From: Streptomyces caelestis
GTDB lineage: Bacteria; Actinomycetota; Actinomycetes; Streptomycetales; Streptomycetaceae
Direction: 5' to 3'
Assembly (NCBI RefSeq): GCF_001279005.1
Contig: NZ_LGCN01000206.1
Span: 1-40,131, forward strand
DNA length: 40,131 nt
Shown here: in pieces, positions 33,217-40,131 of the stretch
How the letters are laid out: each line of letters starts with the position of its first letter
Position numbering within the stretch: position 1 is the first letter of the stretch
Notes under the pieces: generated by a model
Databases searched by the model: none
What the model was told of the DNA's origin: nothing
What the model saw: the letters and a program-made list of their open reading frames with translations, nothing else
Program-made: the position numbers and the translations under genes

Positions 33217-33765
33217 TCATGCCCTGTCTCCGCTGGTCATGTCCTGGTAGGTCTCTCGGTGGCGCCGGTTCCTGATCAGGGCGTCCAGCGACCAGAAGGG
33301 TGCGCCCGCCAGTACGAGGGGTACCCAGCAGAACATGTACGGGAGGTCGTTGCCGTAGTAGTACGGATCGGCGGCCCAGCTCACGGTCAGCCACAGGCTG
33401 AGGGAGATCAGCGCGCCGCCCAGGGCGGCGATACGGGTGAGCAGGCCGAGCAGGGCGCCGACGCCGACGGCCAGCTCCCCGAGGGCGATGGCGCAGCCGA
33501 ACGCGACGGGGCTCTCCAACGCCATGTCGACCAGTGCGGGGACGGCGGAGGAATCGCGGACGACGCGCATCATGTCGCCGATCGAGCCGGCGCCGGAGTC
33601 CTTCATGAACGCGCTGTCCGTGAGTTTGTCGAGGCCGGCGTAGATGAAGGTGAGGCCCAGGAAGAGGCGCAGGGGGACGAGGGCGTAGCGGGTGGCGGTG
33701 TCCCGCCAGGCCCTGTCGTCGTCGGGGCGTGGGGAGTACGTGTCCGCCCGCATACCGTGGGTCAT
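33217..33765 (-). CDS. DoxX family membrane protein
   Basis: This 182-aa protein has a short polar N-terminus, then four transmembrane helices of the DoxX fold: YALVPLRLFLGLTFIYAGLD near residues 27-46, a hydrophobic AFGCAIALGELAVGVGALLG near 88-107, and two more to about 150. The signature FIYAGLDKLTDSAFM is typical. DoxX proteins are linked to quinone or redox functions in the membrane. The ATG at 33765 has GAGAGG at long distance; the ATG four codons downstream is an alternative. No operon partner is evident. Confidence 0.85.
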   Translation of the reverse strand: MTHGMRADTYSPRPDDDRAWRDTATRYALVPLRLFLGLTFIYAGLDKLTDSAFMKDSGAGSIGDMMRVVRDSSAVPALVDMALESPVAFGCAIALGELAVGVGALLGLLTRIAALGGALISLSLWLTVSWAADPYYYGNDLPYMFCWVPLVLAGAPFWSLDALIRNRRHRETYQDMTSGDRA

Positions 33766-34033
33766 CGCCGTCCGCCGCCTCTCGCTGCCGTGCCGGGGTC
33801 TCCGCGTCAGTCCATACGTACGACGTACGAGGGCGGCTCAACCCTGGGAGCGGGGTTTTCCTTCGGGCGCGGTGCTCATGGCACGCGTGTCAGGGGGTGC
33901 CCCGCGTTGGTGTGGGCCGGGAGTGTTCGCACAGCCCGGCGTGTGCGGGGTGTCCCTCAGAGGGGTTATCCCCAGCGCCCGCCCGCCCGTGCCGCCCTGC
34001 GATACGACTGCCCGCGAGGGCGGTGGCAGACGG

Positions 34034-35314
34034 TCAGTCCGTCACGTCGATCGCGTAGCGGTTGGTTTCCGCGCCCGCCGCTGTGACGACCTGGACCTCC
34101 ACGCGTCCCGGTTCCACTTCCACCGGTACCGGGACGGTCAGCAGGGTGTCCGTCGGGTTGTCGAAGCCGCCCGTCACCGGGACCAACGGGACGTGCACAT
34201 GGACCGGTCCCACCCGCACCACCATCCGTGACAGCCGGTCCGCGCCCTGGGCCCCCACCGGAACGAACCCGGCCCCGCGGATCTCGATGTCGTCGCCGGT
34301 CCGGATCGGCGCGTCCAGATCACCGGCCTCCCGCGCCCGCACCACCGACAGAATGACCGGCCGCCCGCCCTCCGCGTACTTCCCCGCGAGATAGGTCGCC
34401 GCCGACACCAGCACCACCGCCGCGAGCCCCCACGGCAGGTCCGGCAGCTGGTCCGGTCGCCGGGCCAGCCGCACCGCCGCGAACACCAGGGCGACACCGC
34501 TGATCACGACGTACTGGATGTCGGCGAAGCTGCCCCGCCCCGAGTCGTCGGTCAGCAGGTCCGCCGCCCTGGGCCGGTACGCGCGCACCTTCTGCAGCTG
34601 CTGCCCCCGCACCCGCAGTGCGACCACCCGCCGCACCAGCACGGCGATCCCGCACACCACGGCCAGCACGGTCACCACACCGGCGCCGCGGGCGAGTTCC
34701 AGCCCGTCGATCAGGGCGTCCCGCTCCCGGTTCCCGGAGGCGGCCGCGAGCCGCCCCACCAGGACGAGCACCGCGAACGCCAGGAACAGCACCCAGCACG
34801 CGGCCACCGCACGGGACGTGGAGAGCCGGTTGTCCTCCCCGATCACCGGCGCCAGCGCACCCCCGCGCGCCCGGTGGAACCACGACGCGGCGGTCAGCGC
34901 GCCGGCCACCACCAGCGCGGCCAGCAACCCGGCGGTGCGCGCGGCGGTCCACCCCGCGCCGATCGCCGTGAGCGCCTGCCCCAGGAGCAGCAGCACGACG
35001 CCCGCCCACACCGCACCCGCGGTCCGCCGCCACAGCCGCACCAGCCACGCCGCGCCCTCGGCCCGTCCCCGTTCGGCGACGACCTCCGCGGCCTGCGTCA
35101 GTTCCTCCGAGACCCACTGCCGGGAGGCGGAGGCGGAGTGGGCCACCGCGGCCGGCACCCCCTGCCCGGCCGCGAACTCGTCCCGCTTCAGCAGGAACGC
35201 GGCGACCGCGCGCCGATGCCCCTCACGCACGCCGTGCGGACAGTCCCCGCAGGTGCAGCCGCCCTCGTGGGCGCCCACGTCGGCGCCGCCCTGTCTCGCC
35301 TCCTGCACCGCCAC
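34034..35314 (-). CDS. Membrane protein with Cys motif and Ig-like tail, unknown function
   Basis: This 426-aa protein has an N-terminal cytoplasmic part with a possible metal-binding cluster, CTCGDC (residues 20-25), and a helical segment. Six or seven transmembrane helices lie between about 95 and 310 (AVWAGVVLLLLGQALTAIGA and later hydrophobic blocks). The last 100 residues form a beta-rich domain resembling an IPT/TIG-like Ig fold (DDIEIRGAGFVP, VRVGPVHVHVPLVP and VPVPVEVEPGRVEVQVVT). The start is GTG (35312-35314); a second GTG lies two codons downstream. It lies downstream of the aldolase gene in the same direction but 145 bp away. I do not recognise its function. Confidence 0.75.
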   Translation of the reverse strand: MAVQEARQGGADVGAHEGGCTCGDCPHGVREGHRRAVAAFLLKRDEFAAGQGVPAAVAHSASASRQWVSEELTQAAEVVAERGRAEGAAWLVRLWRRTAGAVWAGVVLLLLGQALTAIGAGWTAARTAGLLAALVVAGALTAASWFHRARGGALAPVIGEDNRLSTSRAVAACWVLFLAFAVLVLVGRLAAASGNRERDALIDGLELARGAGVVTVLAVVCGIAVLVRRVVALRVRGQQLQKVRAYRPRAADLLTDDSGRGSFADIQYVVISGVALVFAAVRLARRPDQLPDLPWGLAAVVLVSAATYLAGKYAEGGRPVILSVVRAREAGDLDAPIRTGDDIEIRGAGFVPVGAQGADRLSRMVVRVGPVHVHVPLVPVTGGFDNPTDTLLTVPVPVEVEPGRVEVQVVTAAGAETNRYAIDVTD

Positions 35315-35458
35315 GCCCGAAGCCCGCCTTCCCCGCCATCAAAAAACACGACACAAGTCCCCCGCGACGAAAGCGAATTGTGCCCTACCTCGCTCCTTCC
35401 CCGTCCGGCGGGCCCGGCCCGGGCGAGTGAATTTCACGGCTCCGGGTTGACCCGCCGC

Positions 35459-36253
35459 CTAACTCAGCAGATCCGGCTCGCTCCGGCTGATGTCCTGCCA
35501 CATCGGCTGGTAGTTGATCCACGCCACCAGGTCCCCGCCCAGCTGCTCCCGCGTCGCCACCGCCTGCCGGTGGTCGATCAGGACGGGCCGGCCCGCCGCC
35601 TTCGCGGTGAGCTGCACCTGGCAGGACCGCTCCATCGTCATGAACCACCAGGCCGCCGCGTCCACCGAGTCGCCCACGGTGAGCAGCCCGTGGTTGCGCA
35701 GCACCAGCGCCTTGTGGGAGCCGAGCACATGCGCGATCCGCCGTCCCTCCTCGGCGTCGACGGTGACGCCGCTGTAGGCGTCGTAGAGGGCGTGGTCCTC
35801 GTAGAAGGCGCAGCTCTCCTGGGTGATCGGGTCGAGCAGGTCGCCGAGGGCCGCGAGGGCGCGGCCGTGCACCGAGTGGCAGTGGGCGACGGCGACGACG
35901 TCGGGCCGGGCCGCGTGCACCTGGGCGTGCACGGTGAACGCGGCCTGGTTGACGTGGTGGCCGCCCTCGACCACCTGGCCGTCCCGGTTGGCGAGCACCA
36001 GGTCGCTCACGGTGACCTGCCGGAAGGGCATCCCGAACGGATTGACCCAGAAGCAGTCGCTGAACTCCGGGTCGCGTGCGGTGATGTGCCCCGAGACGCC
36101 GTCCTCGTAGCCGAGCCGCCCGAAGAGCCGCAGCGCGCCCGCGAGCCGCTGCTTGCGGTGCCGGCGTTCGTCGTCGACCGACTCGTGCATCGGCGGCATG
36201 GCGAAGCGCAGTCTGCCGGTGGGCAGCGGCAGGGGCGGCGTGGGCCCGTGCAT
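35459..36253 (-). CDS. Class II aldolase/adducin family protein
   Basis: This 264-aa protein has the class II aldolase fold, a zinc-dependent lyase family that includes fuculose-1-phosphate aldolase and ribulose-5-phosphate epimerase. Metal ligands are visible as the His pair in AHCHSVHGRAL (about residues 123-133) and the later His in RNHGLLTVGD. The acidic residue expected near ITQESCAFYE is also present. The ATG at 36253 has GGGAGGACTC directly upstream. No sugar pathway genes are nearby, so the substrate is unknown. Confidence 0.88.
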   Translation of the reverse strand: MHGPTPPLPLPTGRLRFAMPPMHESVDDERRHRKQRLAGALRLFGRLGYEDGVSGHITARDPEFSDCFWVNPFGMPFRQVTVSDLVLANRDGQVVEGGHHVNQAAFTVHAQVHAARPDVVAVAHCHSVHGRALAALGDLLDPITQESCAFYEDHALYDAYSGVTVDAEEGRRIAHVLGSHKALVLRNHGLLTVGDSVDAAAWWFMTMERSCQVQLTAKAAGRPVLIDHRQAVATREQLGGDLVAWINYQPMWQDISRSEPDLLS

Positions 36254-36416
36254 GAGTCCTCCCGCGGGGGTGTGCGTACGGGGCGGAAGTTACCGGCGGG
36301 CCGCCCCGTACGACAGCTCTCTTCCGTAAAGATGCGGTACGGGGCCCGTTGCTCCGTCCGGAGGACCCCGCCGATACCCGACACAGGATGTCCGTTTTCC
36401 ACGCGACACTCGGCCC

Positions 36417-36896
36417 ATGCACACGAACTGGGCGGCCTTCACCGCCGCCGAACCGGATCTCGCGAAGACCGTCGAGGAGCGCTTCGCCGCGTACACCCAC
36501 CACGTCCTCGCGACCCTGCGCAAGGACGGCTCACCGCGTACCACCGGCCTGGAGGCCCGCTTCCTGAACGGGGAGCTGTGGCTCGGCATGATGCCGGCCT
36601 CGCTCAAGGCGCTCGATCTGCGCCGCGACCCGCGCTTCGCGCTCCAGGCGAACCCCGGCGACGGCACGGGCATGGGCGGCGGCGACGTCCGGATCAGCGG
36701 CCGGGCGGTCGAGGTCCCCGACGACGACACGGAGACCCGGCGCGGGTACGTCGAAGAGGTGGAACCGCCGGAGCCGTTCCACCTCTTCCGCACCGAGCTG
36801 ACGGAGGTCGTACGGACCCGCGTCGAGGACGACACGTACCTGGTCGTCCAGGTCTGGAAGCCCGGAGAGCCGGTGCGCGCTCTCAGGCGGACATGA
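36417..36896 (+). CDS. Pyridoxamine 5'-phosphate oxidase-like (FMN split-barrel) protein
   Basis: This 159-aa protein has the split-barrel pattern of the PNPOx family: LATLRKDGSPRTTGLEARFL in the first strands, then LWLGMMPASLKALDLRRDPR, and C-terminal LTEVVRTRVEDDTYLVVQVW. Such proteins bind FMN or F420 and reduce varied substrates; F420-type use is common in actinobacteria, but neither cofactor can be told from this sequence. The ATG at 36417 lacks a clear ribosome-binding site, so a leaderless mRNA is likely. It converges with guaA with only 9 nt between. Confidence 0.85.
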   Translation: MHTNWAAFTAAEPDLAKTVEERFAAYTHHVLATLRKDGSPRTTGLEARFLNGELWLGMMPASLKALDLRRDPRFALQANPGDGTGMGGGDVRISGRAVEVPDDDTETRRGYVEEVEPPEPFHLFRTELTEVVRTRVEDDTYLVVQVWKPGEPVRALRRT

Positions 36897-36905
36897 CGGT
36901 GGGGA

Positions 36906-38486
36906 CTACTCCCACTCGATGGTGCCCGGCGGCTTGGAGGTCACGTCGAGGACGACGCGGTTGACGTCCCGCACCTCGTTGGTGATCCGGGTCGAGATCT
37001 TCGCGAGGACGTCGTACGGCAGCCGCGACCAGTCGGCGGTCATGGCGTCCTCGCTGGAGACCGGGCGCAGCACGATCGGGTGGCCGTAGGTGCGGCCGTC
37101 GCCCTGGACGCCCACCGAGCGCACGTCCGCGAGCAGGACCACCGGGCACTGCCAGATGTCCCGGTCGAGACCGGCCGCGGTCAGCTCCTCGCGGGCGATG
37201 GCGTCGGCCTCGCGGAGCAGGTCGAGCCGCTCCTTGGTGACCTCGCCGACGATGCGGATGCCCAGGCCCGGCCCGGGGAACGGCTGGCGCTGGACGATCT
37301 CCTCGGGCAGGCCGAGCTCCTGGCCGACCATCCGGACCTCGTCCTTGAACAGCTTGCGCAGCGGCTCGATCAGCTTGAACTCGAGGTCCTCGGGGAGGCC
37401 GCCCACGTTGTGGTGGGACTTGATGTTGGCGGTGCCGGTGCCGCCGCCGGACTCCACGACGTCCGGGTAGAGGGTGCCCTGGACCAGGAACTCCACCGCC
37501 GGACCCTCGTCCGCGATGATCTCGGCCTGAGCCTGCTCGAAGACCCGGATGAACTCCCGGCCGATGATCTTCCGCTTCTCCTCGGGGTCGGAGACGCCCT
37601 TGAGGGCCGCGAGGAACCGCTCCTGGGCGTCCACGACCTTGAGCTGCACGCCGGTCGCGGCCACGAAGTCCTTCTCGACCTGCTCGGTCTCGCCCTTGCG
37701 CATCAGGCCGTGGTCGACGTACACGCAGGTCAGCTGGGAGCCGATGGCCTTCTGGACGAGCGCGGCGGCGACGGCGGAGTCCACGCCGCCGGACAGACCG
37801 CAGATGGCGCGCTTGTCGCCGACCAGCTCGCGGATGGCCTCGACCTGCTCGTCGATGACGTTGCCGGTGGTCCAGTCCGGGGTCAGGCCCGCGCCCCGGT
37901 ACAGGAAGTGCTCCAGCACCTGCTGCCCGTGCGTGGAGTGCATCACCTCGGGGTGGTACTGGACGCCGTAGAGCTTCTTGTCGTCGTTCTCGAACGCGGC
38001 GACCGGGACGATGTCCGTCGAGGCGGTGACGGTGAAGCCCTCGGGGGCGGCGGAGCAGGCGTCGCCGTGCGACATCCAGACGGCCTGCTCCTCCGGGGTG
38101 CCCTCGAAGAGGGTGGAGGAGTTCTTGGAGACACGCAGGTCCGTGCGGCCGTACTCACGGGCGCCGGTGTTGTCCACCTGGCCGCCCAGGCTCTGGGCCA
38201 TGAGCTGGAAGCCGTAGCACATGCCGAAGACGGGGACGCCGGCCTCGAAGATCTCGCGGTCGAGGCGGGGGGCGCCCTCCTCGTACACGGACGAGGGGCC
38301 GCCGGACAGGATGATCGCCGCCGGGTTCTTGGCGAGGATCTCCTCGACCGGCATGGTGCTCGGCACGATCTCGCTGTAGACCCGCGCCTCGCGGACGCGA
38401 CGGGCGATGAGCTGGGCGTACTGCGCGCCGAAGTCGACGACCAGGACGGTGTCGGGCGCGTTGGCAGCGGGAGACGCTGATGACAC
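36906..38486 (-). CDS. guaA: GMP synthase (glutamine-hydrolysing) GuaA
   Basis: GuaA converts XMP to GMP using ATP and glutamine. The 526-aa protein has both domains. The N-terminal class I glutamine amidotransferase has the nucleophile Cys90 in [10 protein letters not shown] and the His-Glu pair in YHPEVMHS. The C-terminal ATP-pyrophosphatase has the P-loop [15 protein letters not shown] and the dimerisation region ending [13 protein letters not shown]. The start is GTG (38484-38486) with AAGGCACC upstream. It is divergent from the chorismate mutase leader region. Confidence 0.98.
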   Translation of the reverse strand: MSSASPAANAPDTVLVVDFGAQYAQLIARRVREARVYSEIVPSTMPVEEILAKNPAAIILSGGPSSVYEEGAPRLDREIFEAGVPVFGMCYGFQLMAQSLGGQVDNTGAREYGRTDLRVSKNSSTLFEGTPEEQAVWMSHGDACSAAPEGFTVTASTDIVPVAAFENDDKKLYGVQYHPEVMHSTHGQQVLEHFLYRGAGLTPDWTTGNVIDEQVEAIRELVGDKRAICGLSGGVDSAVAAALVQKAIGSQLTCVYVDHGLMRKGETEQVEKDFVAATGVQLKVVDAQERFLAALKGVSDPEEKRKIIGREFIRVFEQAQAEIIADEGPAVEFLVQGTLYPDVVESGGGTGTANIKSHHNVGGLPEDLEFKLIEPLRKLFKDEVRMVGQELGLPEEIVQRQPFPGPGLGIRIVGEVTKERLDLLREADAIAREELTAAGLDRDIWQCPVVLLADVRSVGVQGDGRTYGHPIVLRPVSSEDAMTADWSRLPYDVLAKISTRITNEVRDVNRVVLDVTSKPPGTIEWE

Positions 38487-38598
38487 GAGGTGCCTTCCGG
38501 CGGTGGGGCGGGGGTCTTGTGCCTCCCGATTCTACCGAGGCGGCGACGGAGCGTCTCCCGCCGCCGGGACCGGGCCCCGTCTCACCATGCGATCGGTG

Positions 38599-38627
38599 TT
38601 GGCCGGCCGCGGCCCGCCGGGCATACT
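38599..38627 (+). promoter_or_regulatory. Promoter of the chorismate mutase leader
   Basis: TTGGCC (38599-38604), a 17-bp spacer and CATACT (38622-38627) form a vegetative-type promoter. The -10 ends 6 nt before the leader ATG at 38634, so transcription should start at the ATG itself and the leader peptide mRNA would be leaderless. Confidence 0.55.
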
Positions 38628-38633
38628 TGCCCC

Positions 38634-38705
38634 ATGCTCACGCACCCGACCTTCCTCTTTACCTATGGCGACCGGCCCGCCGGCTGCCATGGTCGTGCTG
38701 CTTGA
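38634..38705 (+). CDS. Leader peptide of chorismate mutase attenuator (putative)
   Basis: A 23-codon ORF starts ATG at 38634 and stops TGA at 38703-38705. It contains FLFTY at residues 7-11, clustering two Phe and one Tyr, which fits control by aromatic amino acids. No ribosome-binding site precedes it, in agreement with a leaderless start at the predicted transcription start. Downstream, GCTTG (38699-38703) can pair with CAAGC (38714-38718), then comes the terminator. The transcript could sense Phe/Tyr-tRNA charging by ribosome stalling. An alternative antiterminator pairing is not obvious by eye, so the mechanism is inferred. Confidence 0.6.
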   Translation: MLTHPTFLFTYGDRPAGCHGRAA

Positions 38706-38724
38706 GCAACTGACAAGCGACTTC

Positions 38725-38767
38725 CCAGGCGCCCCGGGCCGACAAGGTCCGGGGCGCCTGGCGTTTT
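38725..38767 (+). terminator. Attenuator terminator upstream of chorismate mutase
   Basis: CCAGGCGCCCCGG (38725-38737) and CCGGGGCGCCTGG (38749-38761) form a perfect 13-bp stem with an 11-nt loop, followed by CG and TTTT (38764-38767). It lies between the leader ORF and the chorismate mutase start, in the right place for transcription attenuation. Confidence 0.85.
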
Positions 38768-38821
38768 CCTCCGGACCCTGTCGCTCCGGGGCACCGCACC
38801 CGTCCATCGAGGAGCCCCGAC

Positions 38822-39118
38822 ATGACCGCCACCACGACGCAGCCGACCGAGAAGACCGGCGCCCGCACCGCCGAGGCCGCCGAGCTGATCACCGGCGCCC
38901 GCGAGCGGATCGACGCGCTCGACGACCGGATCATCGGTCTGGTGCAGGAACGGATGGCCGTGTCGGCCGTCATCCAGAAGGAACGGATCGCCTCCGGCGG
39001 GCGGCGGGTGAACCTGTCCCGCGAGATGGAGGTCCTCGCCACCTACCGGGACGCCCTGGGCAAGCCGGGCACCGCGCTCGCGATGACCCTGCTGGAACTG
39101 TGCCGCGGCAGGATCTGA
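38822..39118 (+). CDS. Chorismate mutase (AroQ type)
   Basis: This 98-aa all-helical protein converts chorismate to prephenate, the branch step to Phe and Tyr. The AroQ-class helix 1 reads ARERIDALDDRIIGLVQERM, with the Arg and Lys/Arg positions for substrate binding also in VIQKERIASGGRRVNLSREM. The C-terminal helix is TALAMTLLELCRGRI. It is a stand-alone domain with no prephenate dehydratase fusion. The ATG at 38822 follows GAGGAG at 7-12 nt. It is preceded by an attenuator-like leader and terminator, so expression probably falls when Phe/Tyr are plentiful. Confidence 0.93.
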   Translation: MTATTTQPTEKTGARTAEAAELITGARERIDALDDRIIGLVQERMAVSAVIQKERIASGGRRVNLSREMEVLATYRDALGKPGTALAMTLLELCRGRI

Positions 39119-39347
39119 AGCCGCGTCCGCGGTACGGACGGGCGCACCGCCCCTCACCCGTACGGCGCGTGACCGGGACCGGAGCCGCCTCGTTGGCACC
39201 GGTGTCCGGGCCGGCCGGGGACGGCCGGGAGGACCACGCGTGGCTCGCCGGGGCGATGAGGCGTGCGGCTCCGCCGTCCGCCGTGGGACCTCGCTCCGGA
39301 CGAGTGACCGGACGGCAGGGGACAGCGGCCCGGTCACCCCGGAGAAC

Positions 39348-39377
39348 GGCCGGTCCCGGGGACACCCGGGACCGGCC
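39348..39377. terminator. 13-bp hairpin after chorismate mutase
   Basis: GGCCGGTCCCGGG (39348-39360) and CCCGGGACCGGCC (39365-39377) form a perfect stem with a 4-nt loop, about 230 nt after the chorismate mutase stop. Probably a terminator; no U-tract follows. Confidence 0.55.
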
Positions 39378-39479
39378 GGGGAAACCGTTCCCCACTCGCG
39401 GAGGCACTCCCCGGGTGCGGGCCGCGTCTCGGACGCGGGTCACGACACCGCACTCGTCGTCCCTCGACTCCCGGCTGCG

Positions 39480-39626
39480 GTCGCAGGGGTCGAGCGCCTT
39501 ACCGAACGGCTCCTTGGGGACGGAGGCGCGGATGTCGCGCTCACCGTCCCGGACGAACTTCTCCCGGACGTCGTCGGGAAGGGACGAGGACTCCGGTCCG
39601 GACTCTTCGGACGGCCGTTCGGCCAC
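39480..39626 (-). pseudogene. Remnant of a streptomycete membrane-protein gene (N-terminal fragment)
   Basis: On the minus strand, from a GTG at 39624-39626 with GGAGGGAAAG upstream, about 47 codons have good coding character: MAERPSEESGPESSS then LPDDVREKFVRDGERDIRAS and VPKEPFGKA. I recognise LPDDVxEKFxRDxERDIRASxPKEP as the conserved N-terminus of a widespread streptomycete protein that normally continues into a transmembrane segment. Here the similarity stops after about 45 residues and the frame runs on as non-coding-like sequence to 38970. So it looks like a truncated, decayed gene. A short functional peptide is possible. Confidence 0.45.
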
Positions 39627-39696
39627 GGGTCGCGGGCTTTCCCTCCATGACGGTCGTAGGCGGCCGAGCGTATGCCAGTGACGATCACGCCTTGCT

Positions 39697-39712
39697 TGTG
39701 ATCCACCTCACA
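39697..39712. promoter_or_regulatory. Putative Crp binding site upstream of secreted-protein gene
   Basis: TGTGATCCACCTCACA is a perfect TGTGA-N6-TCACA palindrome, the full E. coli Crp half-site consensus. It also fits the S. coelicolor GTG-N8-CAC spacing, but with C where the G of the GTG-N6-G-N-CAC motif is expected. It is followed by AT-rich CATAAGAATT (39711-39720), a possible -10 area, and lies about 150 nt upstream of the ATG at 39864. Confidence 0.5.
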
Positions 39713-39863
39713 TAAGAATTCCGTGAAGGCCGGGACAACCATCCACCGGTCTTGTTGATCGAACTCACTGAATCACCACGGACCACACCCGTAGCGCCCT
39801 CTGCGGAGGCGCCTCCCACCTCGTGCCGCATCCGAGCGGTACACCGGACTCACCGAGGTCTTC

Positions 39864-40131
39864 ATGAAGCTTCGCCGCACCATGGCCGTGGCGGCCGCGA
39901 CGGCCGTCATAGCGCCGCTGGCCCTGCTCTCGGCCCCGGCGGCCTTCGCGACCGGCGGCGAGGAGACACCGGGCACGTCGACGAGCACGTCCGTAGAGGG
40001 CGAGAACCCCTCGACGGAAGGCGAGAACCCGCCCGCCGAAGAGGAGGAGAACCCCCCGGCAGAGGGCGAGAACCCGCCCGCCGAAGGCGAGGAGAACCCC
40101 CCGGCAGAGGGCGAGAACCCGCCCGCCGAAG
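39864..40131 (+). CDS. Secreted ENPPAE-repeat surface protein, N-terminal part
   Basis: The gene runs off the end of the window; 89 codons are visible. A signal peptide is clear: MKLRRTMAVAAATAVIAPLA, then LLSAPAAFA with cleavage after AFA near residue 31. After a Thr/Ser-rich stretch, acidic Pro-rich repeats begin: EGENPSTEGENPPAEEEENP and so on, at least six units. Repeats of this kind sit between signal peptide and a C-terminal LAETG-type sortase signal in Streptomyces surface proteins; the sorting signal would be outside the window, so anchoring is inferred. The ATG at 39864 follows GAGG. A perfect Crp-like palindrome lies upstream. Confidence 0.8.
   Translation, partial: MKLRRTMAVAAATAVIAPLALLSAPAAFATGGEETPGTSTSTSVEGENPSTEGENPPAEEEENPPAEGENPPAEGEENPPAEGENPPAE
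39996..40131 (+). repeat. In-frame tandem repeats coding EGENPPAE
   Basis: Units of 21-27 bp containing GGCGAGAACCC and CCCGCCGAAG recur without frame change to the window edge, differing mostly at third positions (CCGCCC against CCCCCG). Unit number probably varies between strains by slippage or recombination. Confidence 0.85.

Larger units (their letters stand above)
38487..38821. other. Divergent guaA / chorismate mutase regulatory region
   Basis: This 335-bp region holds the guaA promoter (not located) and, on the plus strand, a promoter (38599-38627), a 23-codon leader ORF (38634-38705), a terminator (38725-38767) and the ribosome-binding site GAGGAG of the chorismate mutase gene. Apart from the leader ORF there is no gene. 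Confidence 0.8.
39119..39863. other. Long intergenic region with hairpin, gene remnant and Crp-like site
   Basis: This 745-bp region holds a 13-bp hairpin (39348-39377), a degenerate gene start on the minus strand (about 39480-39626) and a Crp-like palindrome (39697-39712). Nothing else in it looks coding. The last 200 bp before 39864 are comparatively AT-rich and serve the secreted-protein gene. Confidence 0.6.

Noticed and set aside
38706..38767. T-box riboswitch upstream of chorismate mutase
   Set aside because: There is no T-box conserved core, the leader is too short, and a leader ORF explains the region better.
38970..39626. A complete 218-codon gene on the minus strand overlapping chorismate mutase
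   Set aside because: Only the first 45 or so codons look like a real protein; the rest overlaps the chorismate mutase gene antisense and has no coherent sequence. Kept only as a remnant.

Overview
This window is chromosomal DNA of a Streptomyces or very close relative. It has very high G+C with strong G/C bias at third codon positions, many GTG and TTG starts, TGA stops overlapping the next start, a TTA codon in one gene, and a gene order I recall (from memory, not searched) from the S. coelicolor core region around SCO4782-SCO4814. Most of it is conserved housekeeping sequence, not an acquired island. I see no insertion sequences, prophage, CRISPR array, tRNA or rRNA.

Layout. 1-249 is the end of an ALF-repeat gene. 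297-2518 is purN-purH (purine synthesis, translationally coupled). 2892-6581 holds two membrane proteins and an unusual XRE-HTH/sigma-like/transmembrane protein. 6660-8744 is sucC-sucD (TCA cycle), with a Crp-like site upstream. 9341-10312 encodes a secreted Pro-rich protein. 10468-18344 is a divergent five-gene system: MoxR ATPase, a DUF5682 protein with a TIKI/TraB-like look, and a VWA protein on the minus strand, then a SWIM zinc-finger protein and a DUF5691 HEAT-like protein on the plus strand. The domain set resembles the enigmatic E. coli yehLMPQ group. The shared promoter region carries a 13-bp perfect inverted repeat whose arms are the -35 elements of two divergent promoters matching the actinobacterial RecA-independent, PafBC-type DNA-damage promoter (TTGTCRGTG-N8-TAnnnT). 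The same motif sits directly upstream of the pcrA/uvrD-type helicase gene at 22280-24760. I regard this as the most interesting system here.

18719-22248 holds an isobutyryl-CoA mutase small subunit (icmB), a lipase and an M23 peptidase with a long N-terminal cytoplasmic tail. 25181-28344 has two NlpC/P60 cell-wall hydrolases; the first lies behind a clear ydaO-type (c-di-AMP) riboswitch. 28353-33096 is a cell-envelope-stress-like locus: LuxR response regulator, PspC-domain histidine kinase, divergent PspC protein, small membrane protein, and a DUF4097 lipoprotein with a bldA-dependent TTA codon. 33217-36896 contains DoxX, a membrane protein with an Ig-like tail, a class II aldolase-like protein and a PPOX protein.

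36906-38486 is guaA. It is divergent from a chorismate mutase gene (38822-39118) that is preceded by a leaderless 23-codon leader ORF containing FLFTY and a 13-bp terminator, a probable Phe/Tyr attenuator. The window ends with a decayed gene fragment, a Crp-like site and the start of a secreted protein with ENPPAE repeats, possibly sortase-anchored.
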